A stretch of DNA of 58,565 bases from Accumulibacter sp. (GTDB taxonomy: Bacteria > Pseudomonadota > Gammaproteobacteria > Burkholderiales > Rhodocyclaceae). This document shows positions 25,770 through 34,271 of the stretch, one piece after another. The stretch's first letter is position 1, and each line of letters opens with the position of its first letter. The notes beneath the pieces are model-generated. The model saw only the letters and a program-made list of their open reading frames with translations, made no database searches and was not told the origin of the DNA. Location: assembly GCF_023806635.1 (NCBI RefSeq), contig NZ_JAMTDQ010000098.1, positions 1-58,565 on the forward strand. Direction: 5' to 3'. A program made the translations under genes and the position numbers.

Positions 25770-26543
25770 CTAATCCCGACCCGCGAAGAAGCCGACGATT
25801 CGCCTGATGCGTCGGCGGTCCGTCGCGGCCAGTCGCTGCTGCCGTGTGTAGTCGAGATAGAACCGCAGACGCTGGCTGCGCGACAACTGCGTCTTCGCCA
25901 GCTTGTCGAGACACGCGAGATCCTTGATGATGCGGTAGTCGAGAACCGCACCGCGATAGAAGCTGCCGCTTGGGCAGTCGATCAGGTAGACCGTCGGCAC
26001 GACGGCGCTGTCAACCAGGAGATTGCGCCATTTGAGGTCATTGTGCGCAAAGCCTGCCTCGTGCAGCTTCCGTGCGATCGTCGCCACCTGGCGCAGAACG
26101 CCTGCCAGCCATTGCCGGTCGCGGAGTCGTGCATCACTGGCATAGGCCATCTCCGCCAGATTCATCGTGTCGCGGATCTCCTCGGTGATCAGCGCACCGC
26201 GCGTGAACCGCCCCAGGCGCCGCTCCAGCCCGTATGCAACGAGGGTTGCCGTAGGGATGCCCCAGGCCTGGAAGGTCTGCAGATTCTGCCACTCGGCGCG
26301 CACCCGCTGCAGACCGAACCAGCGGCGCAGGCCGAACCAGCGCCGGATCGCACTCTTGCCCTTGCCGCTGCCGGTGTAACGCTTGACATAGTAGCGTCGG
26401 CCAGCGACGGTGACGCGCAGGACACGACTGATCAGATCGTGGGTGATGGGTTCGCCTTCGAGGGAAAACACCTGTTCGAGGTCGGCAAACAGAAGGGCGG
26501 CCGGACCGTCGGCGAAGTCAGGATTGAGATACCAGTGGTTCAT
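25770..26543 (-). CDS. InaA/WapP-like lipopolysaccharide kinase
   Basis: 257 aa of the lipopolysaccharide kinase (Kdo/WaaP) superfamily. Visible are the nucleotide-binding Lys region RYYVKRYTGSGKGKSAIRRW, the catalytic loop EAGFAHNDLKWRNLLVD and the metal-binding VYLIDCPSG. An in-frame duplication gives RRWFGLRRWFGL (two 18-nt units at 26311-26346). It overlaps the preceding waaP by 4 bp (ATGA), indicating coupling. It most likely phosphorylates an LPS-core sugar at the cytoplasmic face; the exact position is unknown. Confidence 0.8.
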   Translation of the reverse strand: MNHWYLNPDFADGPAALLFADLEQVFSLEGEPITHDLISRVLRVTVAGRRYYVKRYTGSGKGKSAIRRWFGLRRWFGLQRVRAEWQNLQTFQAWGIPTATLVAYGLERRLGRFTRGALITEEIRDTMNLAEMAYASDARLRDRQWLAGVLRQVATIARKLHEAGFAHNDLKWRNLLVDSAVVPTVYLIDCPSGSFYRGAVLDYRIIKDLACLDKLAKTQLSRSQRLRFYLDYTRQQRLAATDRRRIRRIVGFFAGRD

Positions 26544-27364
26544 GTCATCTCGCCGCGTGCGAGCTTGCGCTCGTAACGCGCCTGCAGTCGCTGTGCCTTC
26601 CGTCGCAGGCTATCGAGCGACGATGTTTCCTGACGCAGAACCATGCGCAACGGCCGCGCGAAATAGACCCGAACGAAACGCAGCAGATCGTTGCGCGTCA
26701 GGCCAATGTCGAGGGCCGAGAAATGCAGGGCTGCAAGGTCCTTGTCACGCCAGCGCCGCGGCGTCACCGCACGGACCTGAGCGCGGTGCAGATCGATCAA
26801 TGACAGTCGCATTCTCTCTGGCGTCGGGTACGGCTCCAGATGAACGAGGAAGTGGCAGATGTAGAAGTCACGATGGTTCACACCGGCGCCGTGCATCGCC
26901 CTGGCCAGTTCGGCGACGCGGCGGATCAACGCCCGTTTCAGACGGAGCTCGGGCCGTTGCTTGAGCCAGCCGGCGCAATAGTCCTCCAGGCTCACTGTCG
27001 GAGCCAGTTCTTCGGTCACGATGAACGATGACTGACGCGCCGGATTCCGACCGCGGCAGCCACAGGCGACCACGCGCATGGTATCGACGCCGCAGGCGCG
27101 CAGGCGCTGCACGGCCAGCCACTCGTTCTGCGCACCGAGCACCGGCAAGCGGCAGCGCAGGAGGTTGTTGGCGATCTCGGCCCAGCCGACACCACGATGA
27201 ATCTTCACGAAGTAGCCGCGGCCGGCGATCTCGGTGCGCAGGGTGCGACGTGCCTCGAGCTGGCGAAAAACAGTACCCTGCAATGCCTCGACGGCGGCGA
27301 ATGGATCCTGCCCGGACCACAGCGAACGAAAGGGTTCATCGAGGCAAAGGATGCGCGTACTCAT
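26540..27364 (-). CDS. waaP: LPS core heptose(I) kinase WaaP/RfaP
   Basis: 274 aa, the usual length. The RfaP catalytic motif GAGVNHRDFYICHFLV is clear, with RLSLIDLHRAQVR as the metal-binding segment and GYFVKIHRGVGWAEIANNLL around the ATP-binding Lys. The enzyme adds phosphate to the first heptose of the inner core, which stabilises the outer membrane. It overlaps waaG upstream (27361-27364) and the InaA-like gene downstream, so three genes are translationally linked. Confidence 0.9.
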   Translation of the reverse strand: MSTRILCLDEPFRSLWSGQDPFAAVEALQGTVFRQLEARRTLRTEIAGRGYFVKIHRGVGWAEIANNLLRCRLPVLGAQNEWLAVQRLRACGVDTMRVVACGCRGRNPARQSSFIVTEELAPTVSLEDYCAGWLKQRPELRLKRALIRRVAELARAMHGAGVNHRDFYICHFLVHLEPYPTPERMRLSLIDLHRAQVRAVTPRRWRDKDLAALHFSALDIGLTRNDLLRFVRVYFARPLRMVLRQETSSLDSLRRKAQRLQARYERKLARGEMT

Positions 27365-28473
27365 TTCAGGATGACATCAGCGGCACGCTCGGCATTGGCA
27401 TAGATGTCGGCGACCTCGGCGAAGGCGAGACCATTGGCCTGCCAGCGGCGCCGCGCTGAGTCGTCTTCGAGCATCCCGAGCAGTGCCCGGTCCAGCGAGT
27501 CCTGCCTGAAGGGCTCATCGATGACGACGCCGGCACCGGCCTCGACGACATAGTGCGCGTAGCCGCAGACAATGGTGGTGAGTACCGGCAAGCCGGCAAC
27601 CAGGGCCTCGAGCAGGACGGTGCCGGTGTTTTCGTTGTAGGCGGGATGCAGCAGAAGGTCGGCGCCGAGCAGAACACGCGGAATGTCGCTGCGTCCCGGC
27701 AGGATGCGCACATGTTCGGCGACGCCAAGCAATCGCGCCTGGCCCTGGAAGAAACGCGGGTCATCATCCCCGATGGCGAAGAGCCGACAACGCGCACGCA
27801 ACGCCGGCGGCAGCGCCGCCAGGGCCTTCAGACTGCGATCGAGACCCTTGGTCCGGAAGCCCGAGCCGAGCTGCAGGAGAAGGAACTGGTCGCCTGCCAC
27901 CCCGAACTCGCTGCGCACGCTCGACCGAATTGCCGCCGCATCCGGCGGCGCCCGCCTGTCCGGCGAGATGCCGGGAGGCAAGAGATGGAATCGCTCGGCC
28001 GGAGTGCCATGGTAGCTCTGGAACAGACGCTCCTGCACCGGCGACAGGATCAGGATTTCCACCTGGGCCTCCCGACCGAAGACCGCCCGTTCGTAAGCGG
28101 AGAAATGCCGGTAGCGCGCCGACAGGCGATAGAGCGCGCCACGCTGCATGCGTGCCTTCTCCTCGAAGCACGAGTCGGCAGCGAAATACACGTTCAGTCC
28201 CGGCATCTTGTTGAAGCCGACGACACGATGGACGGGATGGGCCGCCAGATGACTGGCCACCCAGCCGCTGAAACGCTGGTAACGGCGCAGGTTGGTCAGC
28301 CCGCGAACGGGAACCAGCACGAGTTCGAAGCCGGCCGGAATATCCCCGCGCCACTCCAGGGTGTAGACCCTGATCGCATGGTCGCGCGCCTGGCAGGCGA
28401 GCGCCACGCGGAGGAAATCGCGCTGCAGGCCACCAAACGGAAAGTACTTGTAGAGACAGAAGGCGATTTCCAT
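27361..28473 (-). CDS. waaG: LPS core glycosyltransferase WaaG (GT4)
   Basis: 370 aa GT-B enzyme. N-terminal acceptor domain MEIAFCLYKYFPFGGLQRDF; C-terminal nucleotide-sugar domain with LLQLGSGFRTKGLDRSLKAL and the EX7E segment in HPAYNENTGTVLLEALVAGL. This matches glucosyltransferase I (RfaG/WaaG), which adds the first outer-core hexose to heptose II. The neighbours waaP and lpxL support the role. The exact sugar donor cannot be read from sequence alone. Confidence 0.88.
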   Translation of the reverse strand: MEIAFCLYKYFPFGGLQRDFLRVALACQARDHAIRVYTLEWRGDIPAGFELVLVPVRGLTNLRRYQRFSGWVASHLAAHPVHRVVGFNKMPGLNVYFAADSCFEEKARMQRGALYRLSARYRHFSAYERAVFGREAQVEILILSPVQERLFQSYHGTPAERFHLLPPGISPDRRAPPDAAAIRSSVRSEFGVAGDQFLLLQLGSGFRTKGLDRSLKALAALPPALRARCRLFAIGDDDPRFFQGQARLLGVAEHVRILPGRSDIPRVLLGADLLLHPAYNENTGTVLLEALVAGLPVLTTIVCGYAHYVVEAGAGVVIDEPFRQDSLDRALLGMLEDDSARRRWQANGLAFAEVADIYANAERAADVILK

Positions 28474-28525
28474 CAGGATTCTTCACTGCCACTACCGGCA
28501 TCGGCGAGGCGCCGCTGGCAACTCG

Positions 28526-29452
28526 TCACGGTGCCAGCCCCCCCGCCGGAAGTGGCGATGATTCGCTGCGGCGACGCCCCTTGTACCGGTTGTAGCCCCA
28601 GAGATACTGTCCCGGGCACTGCCGGATGAGATGCTCCATCTCGCGATTGATCTGCTGTGCCCGTTCTTCGATGGTGCCCGCGATGGGCTGCGTCGGCTCC
28701 TGCAGTCGGAAATGATAGCCGGCGCCAGCGGGGAGTCGTTCGGCCCAGACCATGATCACGGTTGCACCGCTGTCGACCAGTCGCGCCGCCAACGTCATCG
28801 TGTAGGCCGGCTTGCCGAAGAAGTCGAGCCAGCGCCCTTCGCCCGCCTTCGGCGCATGGTCGGGCAGGATGCCCACCGCCTCGCCACGCCTGAGCGCCTT
28901 CAACAGACTGCGTACGCCCGAGAGATCTGCCGCCGCCAGATGCAGCTGCGCCCGCGCCCGGCCGGCTTCGATCAGTTCCTGCAGCCACGCCCGCTTCGGT
29001 GGCCGATAAAGGACCGTGATCGGTGCGTGCGTTGCAAGGTACTGGGCAGTGATCTCGAAGCAGCCGAGATGCGGCGTCAGATAGAGTATTCCCTTTCCTC
29101 GTCGCGTCGCTGCCTCGACCAAGTCCCAACCCGAGACCTTGACGACCCGCGCTGCCGCCTCCATCTGTGGCCGCGCCCAGATGCGCGCCAGTTCCAGACC
29201 CGCCTTGCCGGCTTCGCCGATGGCGACCGGTCGTACCCGCCGCGCTTCCTCCTCGCCAAGCGCCAGCTCCATGTTCTCTGCCATGTGTCGACGATAGGTC
29301 GGCGAGCACAGCCAGACGAGCCAGCCGAGCACGGCTCCGAGCACATGCAGCCAGGACAGTGGCAGGAGGCTGAGGCAGCGAAACAGGATATGCAAGCGAC
29401 GTTCCGATGTTGGCGGGGAAAGAACGGTGCGGTACAGGCGGCAGCGCGGCAC
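28526..29452 (-). CDS. lpxL: Lipid A biosynthesis acyltransferase (LpxL/HtrB family)
   Basis: Lauroyl/myristoyl acyltransferase-type enzyme at the inner membrane. The N-terminal hydrophobic anchor ILFRCLSLLPLSWLHVLGAV precedes the HX4(D/E) catalytic box HLGCFE; later blocks GEAVGILPDHAPKAGEGRWL DFFGKPA and GQYLWGYNRYKGRR are typical. The start is uncertain: GTG at 29452 (used here), TTG at 29470, or TTG at 29395, the last of which would put the anchor right at the N-terminus as in homologues. It is first in the LPS operon, and its 5' end overlaps the metK promoter on the other strand. Confidence 0.87.
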   Translation of the reverse strand: MPRCRLYRTVLSPPTSERRLHILFRCLSLLPLSWLHVLGAVLGWLVWLCSPTYRRHMAENMELALGEEEARRVRPVAIGEAGKAGLELARIWARPQMEAAARVVKVSGWDLVEAATRRGKGILYLTPHLGCFEITAQYLATHAPITVLYRPPKRAWLQELIEAGRARAQLHLAAADLSGVRSLLKALRRGEAVGILPDHAPKAGEGRWLDFFGKPAYTMTLAARLVDSGATVIMVWAERLPAGAGYHFRLQEPTQPIAGTIEERAQQINREMEHLIRQCPGQYLWGYNRYKGRRRSESSPLPAGGLAP

Positions 29453-29456
29453 GCTT

Positions 29457-29486
29457 TTGACTGAGCGCAACGAGAAAAAGTATAAT
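29457..29486 (+). promoter_or_regulatory. Sigma-70 promoter of metK
   Basis: -35 TTGACT (29457-29462), 18-bp spacer, -10 TATAAT (29481-29486). This is nearly consensus, much stronger than other promoters visible here. Transcription would start near 29493, giving a leader of about 143 nt before the metK GTG. Confidence 0.75.
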
Positions 29487-29575
29487 TATCCATCCGCCGA
29501 GTTAATCAGGACAACTTGCAGGGCGGAACGAGCCGCAAGAGCGGCCAGCAAATACTGCTAAAGCGTCGTCTGCTC

Positions 29576-29614
29576 AAACCCCGGAGCCGGCCACGCGGTC
29601 GTTTCGGGGTTTTT
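29576..29614 (+). terminator. Intrinsic terminator inside the metK leader (attenuator candidate)
   Basis: AAACCCCG (29576-29583) pairs with CGGGGTTT (29605-29612), and a run of five T ends at 29614. The structure lies between the strong promoter and the metK start 21 nt further on, so it would stop transcripts before the gene unless antagonised. The upstream 80 nt can form GCGG/CCGC and AGC/GCT stems that may act as a sensor or antiterminator. I do not recognise a known SAM or SAH riboswitch class in it. Confidence 0.6.
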
Positions 29615-29635
29615 CAATTATGGAGCACACGCAGC

Positions 29636-30805
29636 GTGAGCAACGAGTACCTCTTCACTTCGGAATCGGTTTCCGAGGGCCATCCGGACAAGGTGGCCGA
29701 CCAGATCTCCGACTCCATTCTCGACGCCATCCTGGCCGACGACCCACCGGCACGGGTTGCCTGCGAGACCCTGGTATCCACCGGTCTGGTGGTGATCTCG
29801 GGCGAGATCACCACCAAGGCACACATCAACTACCGCGAAATTGCCCAGGAAGCGGTTCGCCGGATCGGCTACGACAACTCCGACATCGGCTTCGACTACA
29901 AGAGCTGCGCCATTCTGACAGCGATCAACCGCCAGTCACCCGACATCGCCCAGGGTGTCAACGAGGGTCAGGGGATCGACCTCGACCAGGGCGCCGGCGA
30001 CCAGGGACTGATGTTCGGCTACGCCTGCGATGAAACAGCGTCGCTGATGCCTTTGCCGATCCACTACGCACACCGGATCATGCAGCGTCAGGCCGAGGTC
30101 CGCCGCGACGGCCGACTGCCGTGGCTGCGCCCGGACGCGAAGAGCCAGCTCAGCGTCCGCTACGTCGACGGCAGACCAGTCTCGATCGACACCGTGGTCG
30201 TCTCGACACAGCACGATCCGGAGGTGTCGCATGCCCAGATTTCGGAAGCCGTTATCGAGGAAGTGATCAAGCCGGTCGTTCCCAAGGAGCTGCTGACGGG
30301 CAATACCCGCTTCCTGGTCAACCCGACCGGTCGCTTCGTCGTCGGCGGCCCGCACGGCGACTGCGGACTGACGGGTCGCAAGATCATCGTCGACACCTAC
30401 GGTGGCGCTGCCCGGCATGGCGGCGGCGCCTTCTCCGGCAAGGATCCGTCGAAGGTCGACCGATCGGCCGCCTATGCCGCGCGCCACGTCGCCAAGAACA
30501 TCGTCGCCGCCGGACTCGCCTCGCGCTGCGAGGTACAGGTCGCCTATGCGATCGGCGTCGCACGGCCGGTATCGCTGATGGTGAACACCTTTGGCACTGG
30601 CAGGGTGAGTGAGGAACTCATCGTCGATCTGATCGGCAAGCACTTCGATCTGCGTCCAAAGGGCATCATCCAGTCACTCAACCTCCTGCGGCCCATTTAT
30701 CGCAAGACCGCAGCCTACGGCCACTTTGGTCGCGACGAACCCGAGTTCACCTGGGAAGCGACCGACAAGGCCACGGCCCTGCGGGCGGCAGCAGGTCTCT
30801 CGTAG
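29636..30805 (+). CDS. metK: S-adenosylmethionine synthetase MetK
   Basis: 389 aa from the GTG at 29636 ([20 protein letters not shown]), with GGAG ten bases upstream. It makes SAM from methionine and ATP in the cytoplasm. Conserved motifs: GHPDK in the ATP site, [15 protein letters not shown], and the glycine loop [21 protein letters not shown]-terminal [20 protein letters not shown] is standard. Expression is probably set by the leader terminator described at 29576-29614. A factor-independent terminator follows at 30831. Confidence 0.97.
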   Translation: MSNEYLFTSESVSEGHPDKVADQISDSILDAILADDPPARVACETLVSTGLVVISGEITTKAHINYREIAQEAVRRIGYDNSDIGFDYKSCAILTAINRQSPDIAQGVNEGQGIDLDQGAGDQGLMFGYACDETASLMPLPIHYAHRIMQRQAEVRRDGRLPWLRPDAKSQLSVRYVDGRPVSIDTVVVSTQHDPEVSHAQISEAVIEEVIKPVVPKELLTGNTRFLVNPTGRFVVGGPHGDCGLTGRKIIVDTYGGAARHGGGAFSGKDPSKVDRSAAYAARHVAKNIVAAGLASRCEVQVAYAIGVARPVSLMVNTFGTGRVSEELIVDLIGKHFDLRPKGIIQSLNLLRPIYRKTAAYGHFGRDEPEFTWEATDKATALRAAAGLS

Positions 30806-30830
30806 CCCCCGGCGACGAGCGGACACCAAG

Positions 30831-30855
30831 AGGGGCCACATGGCCCCTTCGTTTT
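30831..30855 (+). terminator. Terminator after metK
   Basis: Perfect 8-bp stem AGGGGCCA / TGGCCCCT around a 2-nt CA loop, followed by TCGTTTT. It lies 26 nt past the metK stop. Confidence 0.75.
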
Positions 30856-30921
30856 GCCGCCCGGCGCCACACGGTTTAAACTCCTGTCTGCGGAAGACGA
30901 CCCGCACGGACAGGAGCACGG

Positions 30922-32151
30922 ATGCTCAAGAAGATCAGCGTCAAGCAACTCACGGTCGGCATGTACCTCAAGGAGTTCTGCGGCTCCTGGATGGAGCACC
31001 CGTTCTGGCGCTCGGCCTTCGTCATCAGCGACCCGAAGGACATCGACACCATCCGCGCCAGCAGCATCCGCGAGGTCTGGATCGACTCGGCAAAGGGCCT
31101 CGACGTGGCGGCCGATGAACCTGTCTGCTCGGTCGCCGAACACGAGAGGCAGGTCGAGGCCGACCTCGCCATTGCCGCGCAGGAGGAGCGTCAGCTCGAG
31201 CGCGTTTCAACGGCAGCCGAGTTCGCCCGTGCGGCGAGGATCGTCGCCAAGTCGCGGCAGGCCGTCACCTCGATGTTCGAGGAGGCACGCATGGGCAGGG
31301 CCGTCGATGCAACGAGTGCGCAACGGCTGGTGGAGGAGATCTCGGACTCGGTGAGCCGCAACCCGGGAGCACTGATCAGCCTGGCGCGCCTGAAAACGGC
31401 TGACGACTACACCTACATGCACTCGGTGGCCGTCTGCGCCTTGATGGTCGCCCTGGCCCGCGAACTCGGCATGAATGAGGCGCAGACGCGTGCCGCCGGC
31501 ACTGCCGGGCTACTGCACGACCTCGGCAAGGCGGTCATGCCGCTCGAAGTGCTCAACAAGCCCGGCAAACTGACCGATGCCGAGTTCGCCATCATCAAGT
31601 CGCATCCTGAAGAAGGCCACCGGATACTGACGCAGGCGGCGAAGCCGGACCCGGTGGCGCTCGACGTCGTCCTGCACCATCATGAAAAGGTGAACGGCTC
31701 AGGCTACCCGAAGCGACTGCGCGGAGACGAAATCAGCATCTTTGCCAAGATGGGCGCCGTCTGCGACGTTTACGACGCGATCACATCGAACCGTCCCTAC
31801 AAGGCAGGCTGGGACCCGGCGGAATCGGTGCGCAAGATGGCCGAGTGGAGTCACGGTCACTTCGACACGCGCGTTTTCCAGGCCTTCGTCAAGAGCGTCG
31901 GCATCTACCCGATCGGCTCGCTGGTGCTCCTCAGCTCGGGTCACTTGGGAGTGGTCACGGAACAGGGCCAGAAGTCGCTCCTGACTCCACAGGTCAAGGT
32001 TTTCTTCTCGACGCGCAGCAATGCGCGCGTCCGTCCCGAGCTCATCGACCTCGGCAGCACGGGCTGTCCGCACAAGATCGTCGGCCGAGAAGATCCGGAA
32101 AAATGGAAGTTCCCCGACCTCAACGAGATGTGGTGCGCCGCCCCGTCATGA
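30922..32151 (+). CDS. HD-GYP domain phosphodiesterase (cyclic-di-GMP type)
   Basis: 409 aa. An N-terminal DUF3391 domain (LKKISVKQLTVGMYLKEFCG, about residues 1-130) precedes the HD-GYP domain (about 150-330). Metal-binding and catalytic motifs are present: YMHSVAVCALMVALA, LLHDLGKAVMP, HHHEKVNGSGYPKRL and DVYDAITSNRPYK. The GYP variant reads GSGYP, as in active enzymes. It should hydrolyse cyclic-di-GMP and so affect biofilm or motility. AGGAG precedes the ATG. It is a single-gene unit, convergent with the DUF4178 group. Confidence 0.9.
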   Translation: MLKKISVKQLTVGMYLKEFCGSWMEHPFWRSAFVISDPKDIDTIRASSIREVWIDSAKGLDVAADEPVCSVAEHERQVEADLAIAAQEERQLERVSTAAEFARAARIVAKSRQAVTSMFEEARMGRAVDATSAQRLVEEISDSVSRNPGALISLARLKTADDYTYMHSVAVCALMVALARELGMNEAQTRAAGTAGLLHDLGKAVMPLEVLNKPGKLTDAEFAIIKSHPEEGHRILTQAAKPDPVALDVVLHHHEKVNGSGYPKRLRGDEISIFAKMGAVCDVYDAITSNRPYKAGWDPAESVRKMAEWSHGHFDTRVFQAFVKSVGIYPIGSLVLLSSGHLGVVTEQGQKSLLTPQVKVFFSTRSNARVRPELIDLGSTGCPHKIVGREDPEKWKFPDLNEMWCAAPS

Positions 32152-32168
32152 GACGCGGCCCGGTTCAG

Positions 32169-32309
32169 CTACTTGTGGTGGCCGCGACCCGCCACCGCGC
32201 GCGCGGTCTGCGAAGAACCCTCGTGTCCGAACAGGTTCCACCCCTGATACTGGGCGGTGCTGAACAGGGCAAGTGCGAGCAGTCCGGCGAGCCAGTTGGC
32301 CTTGATCAT
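32169..32309 (-). CDS. Small membrane protein coupled to the DUF4178 gene
   Basis: 46 aa, start MIKANWLAGL. One hydrophobic helix (WLAGLLALALFSTAQYQGW) is followed by a short polar, Gly/His-rich tail ending GRGHHK. The start codon is one base after the stop of the upstream gene (TGA G ATG), so it is probably translated by re-initiation. No family is recognised. Its place at the end of the DUF350-SPFH-DUF4178 group suggests a role in the same envelope process. Confidence 0.6.
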   Translation of the reverse strand: MIKANWLAGLLALALFSTAQYQGWNLFGHEGSSQTARAVAGRGHHK

Positions 32310-32310
32310 C

Positions 32311-34230
32311 TCAGTCCTCGTCTCCGTCGCCGCTCGTATCGTCCCCGACATCGCTCTCGCGCCAGCGTCGTGCCTCGAACGAGTTGCGCCGCCAGCGCGA
32401 CAGCAGCGGGAAGACCGCGAGGAAGATCAGCAGCAGAACGTAGTTGGACCATCCCGTCGGGTTGCCTATGACCTCGATGGTATCGACGACGGCCTCGCTG
32501 CTGTCGCTGCCGAGCTCATACTCGATCACCAGATGGTAGGTTCCCGGCGGCACTGCACGGAACACCAGTTCGTCCGCCGGCGACCCCTCGCTCCAGCTCT
32601 CCCCGTCTTCGACTCCCTTGTAGTGGCTGATCTCCTGCTGGCCCAGATAGGCCTCCCCGGTGTTCTTCTCGACCAAGGTCGTGTTCACCGACACCCAGTT
32701 GTTGACAACGCTGGTCTGGTGGCGGACGAGCAGCGCACGAGCACGGCTCTTGAGAACGAACTCCTGACTGGTGAGGGTCGCCTCATCGTTCTCTGCCGCG
32801 AGAACGACGCGCTGCCTGAGCAGCGGTTCGGAAGCGATGAGAAAGATGAAAGCCAGCTGCACCACGGTAGCCGCCAGCGCCAGTTTCCAGAACAGGCGGC
32901 AGATGTGGCGATGCGTTTCGACCAATGGGTTCGGCTGGTTCGCGTAAACGTCGCGGCGCACTGGCAGTGGTGTCGTGATGCCAAAGGCGGCGCAGATCTC
33001 GTCTGGCTCCAGATACTCGGCCTCTGACCAGGTGGATTCGCGCTCGTTGACCTCGCGTGAAAGCATCAGCGGCGGGCAGATGAAGTCGTCGACGACACAG
33101 CGCTCGCCGACCGACACTCGCCAGTAGAACTCACCGACGACGTAGATCACCTCGGCCTCGCCATGGTTGAAGAGACGGTACTGCCGCCCGGCGTATGTGA
33201 ATTTCGCCTCGCCGCGGCTGACGTTGGGCGGGTTCGACAGGCTGCGTGAGAAGTTCCAGTGGCCCTGATACTCGATCAGCCAGGCAAGGCCCTGCTGCCC
33301 GTCGTACAGCAGGTATTCGGACCACGAGTAAGTGGAGCCTGCGGAACCCGAGCTGCGGCGCATGAATCCGATCACCCGCCAGTCAGTGTTGCGCAGCCGG
33401 CCCGCACTGCCAAGCGGCAGCCAGGGCACCTCGCGCAATGCCTGTGCCGCCCGTGACAACAGCCTGAGGTTCTCGTCATCGACACCGATGATCGAACCGC
33501 AGCTCTCGCAGCCGATGCTTTCCGTAGCTGGCGAGTGAATCTCCAGTGGGGCCGCACAGTTCGGACAGGTCAGGGCGCGGGTCGCGACCTGTCGGTACGC
33601 GACCGCCGGCTCCCGCACATCCCTCAGCCCAGACAGCTGGAGATCGGCGACGGCAACCGGCTGGCCGACGAAGACCAGCGGCGGCGTCTCGCTGTAGTCG
33701 ATCGTCACGAAGCGATCGTTGCCACGCAAATCCGCAGTATTGACGTCGTAGCCCGCAGCGACCCGGAAAGGTAGCTCGCCCTCGCCGGCGATGCAGCGCG
33801 CAGTCGCCAGATCGGTGACGACGAAGCGCCGACCGTCGAGAGTGACCGGCATTTCGGGCGCCAGCGCCGCGAATGCCGGCAGCGGATCCTTGACTGCCAC
33901 CTGCGCGCTGACGATCAACTCGCCGGAGGCCTCGGCAAGCCAAGCGCTTCGGCCATCATCGAAGAGGATGTGCCACTCGTTCCAGAGACCCGCTGCGTAC
34001 TGCAGCTGGATGCGACCGATGACCGTGAAATGGCGCTGGCGAAATTGGCCCTCGCTGCCAATCCGGATCGGCGAATCGTCCTCCAGCAGTTCGGCCATGC
34101 GTCCGATTTTCTGCAGGTCCTCGCCGCTGCGCAGCAGGGTGCTGCGGCAGAAATCGCAGACGACGTAGAGCGAGCTCGCCGCGCGAAAGACGACCGGCGC
34201 ACCGCAGGACGGACAACTCGCTTGCTTCAC
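32311..34230 (-). CDS. DUF4178 protein with two zinc-ribbon motifs and two membrane helices
   Basis: 639 aa. N-terminal zinc ribbon SCPSCGAPVVF ... VVCDFCRS, then a first DUF4178 module (QFRQRHFTVIGRIQLQYAAG LWNEWHILFDDG). A second ribbon LTCPNCAAPLE ... IGCESCGS is followed by a second DUF4178 module (WRVIGFMRRSSGS to YLLYDGQQGLAWLIEYQGHW). The C-terminal third has membrane helices LALAATVVQLAFIFLIA and YVLLLIFLAVFPLLSRW flanking a periplasmic beta-rich region. Function unknown. In other genomes DUF4178 proteins are found with DUF350 and SPFH-type proteins, as here. Confidence 0.8.
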   Translation of the reverse strand: MKQASCPSCGAPVVFRAASSLYVVCDFCRSTLLRSGEDLQKIGRMAELLEDDSPIRIGSEGQFRQRHFTVIGRIQLQYAAGLWNEWHILFDDGRSAWLAEASGELIVSAQVAVKDPLPAFAALAPEMPVTLDGRRFVVTDLATARCIAGEGELPFRVAAGYDVNTADLRGNDRFVTIDYSETPPLVFVGQPVAVADLQLSGLRDVREPAVAYRQVATRALTCPNCAAPLEIHSPATESIGCESCGSIIGVDDENLRLLSRAAQALREVPWLPLGSAGRLRNTDWRVIGFMRRSSGSAGSTYSWSEYLLYDGQQGLAWLIEYQGHWNFSRSLSNPPNVSRGEAKFTYAGRQYRLFNHGEAEVIYVVGEFYWRVSVGERCVVDDFICPPLMLSREVNERESTWSEAEYLEPDEICAAFGITTPLPVRRDVYANQPNPLVETHRHICRLFWKLALAATVVQLAFIFLIASEPLLRQRVVLAAENDEATLTSQEFVLKSRARALLVRHQTSVVNNWVSVNTTLVEKNTGEAYLGQQEISHYKGVEDGESWSEGSPADELVFRAVPPGTYHLVIEYELGSDSSEAVVDTIEVIGNPTGWSNYVLLLIFLAVFPLLSRWRRNSFEARRWRESDVGDDTSGDGDED

Positions 34231-34271
34231 GATGGCCGGTCCGGCACCGTCGGAGATTCAGGCAACCGACA

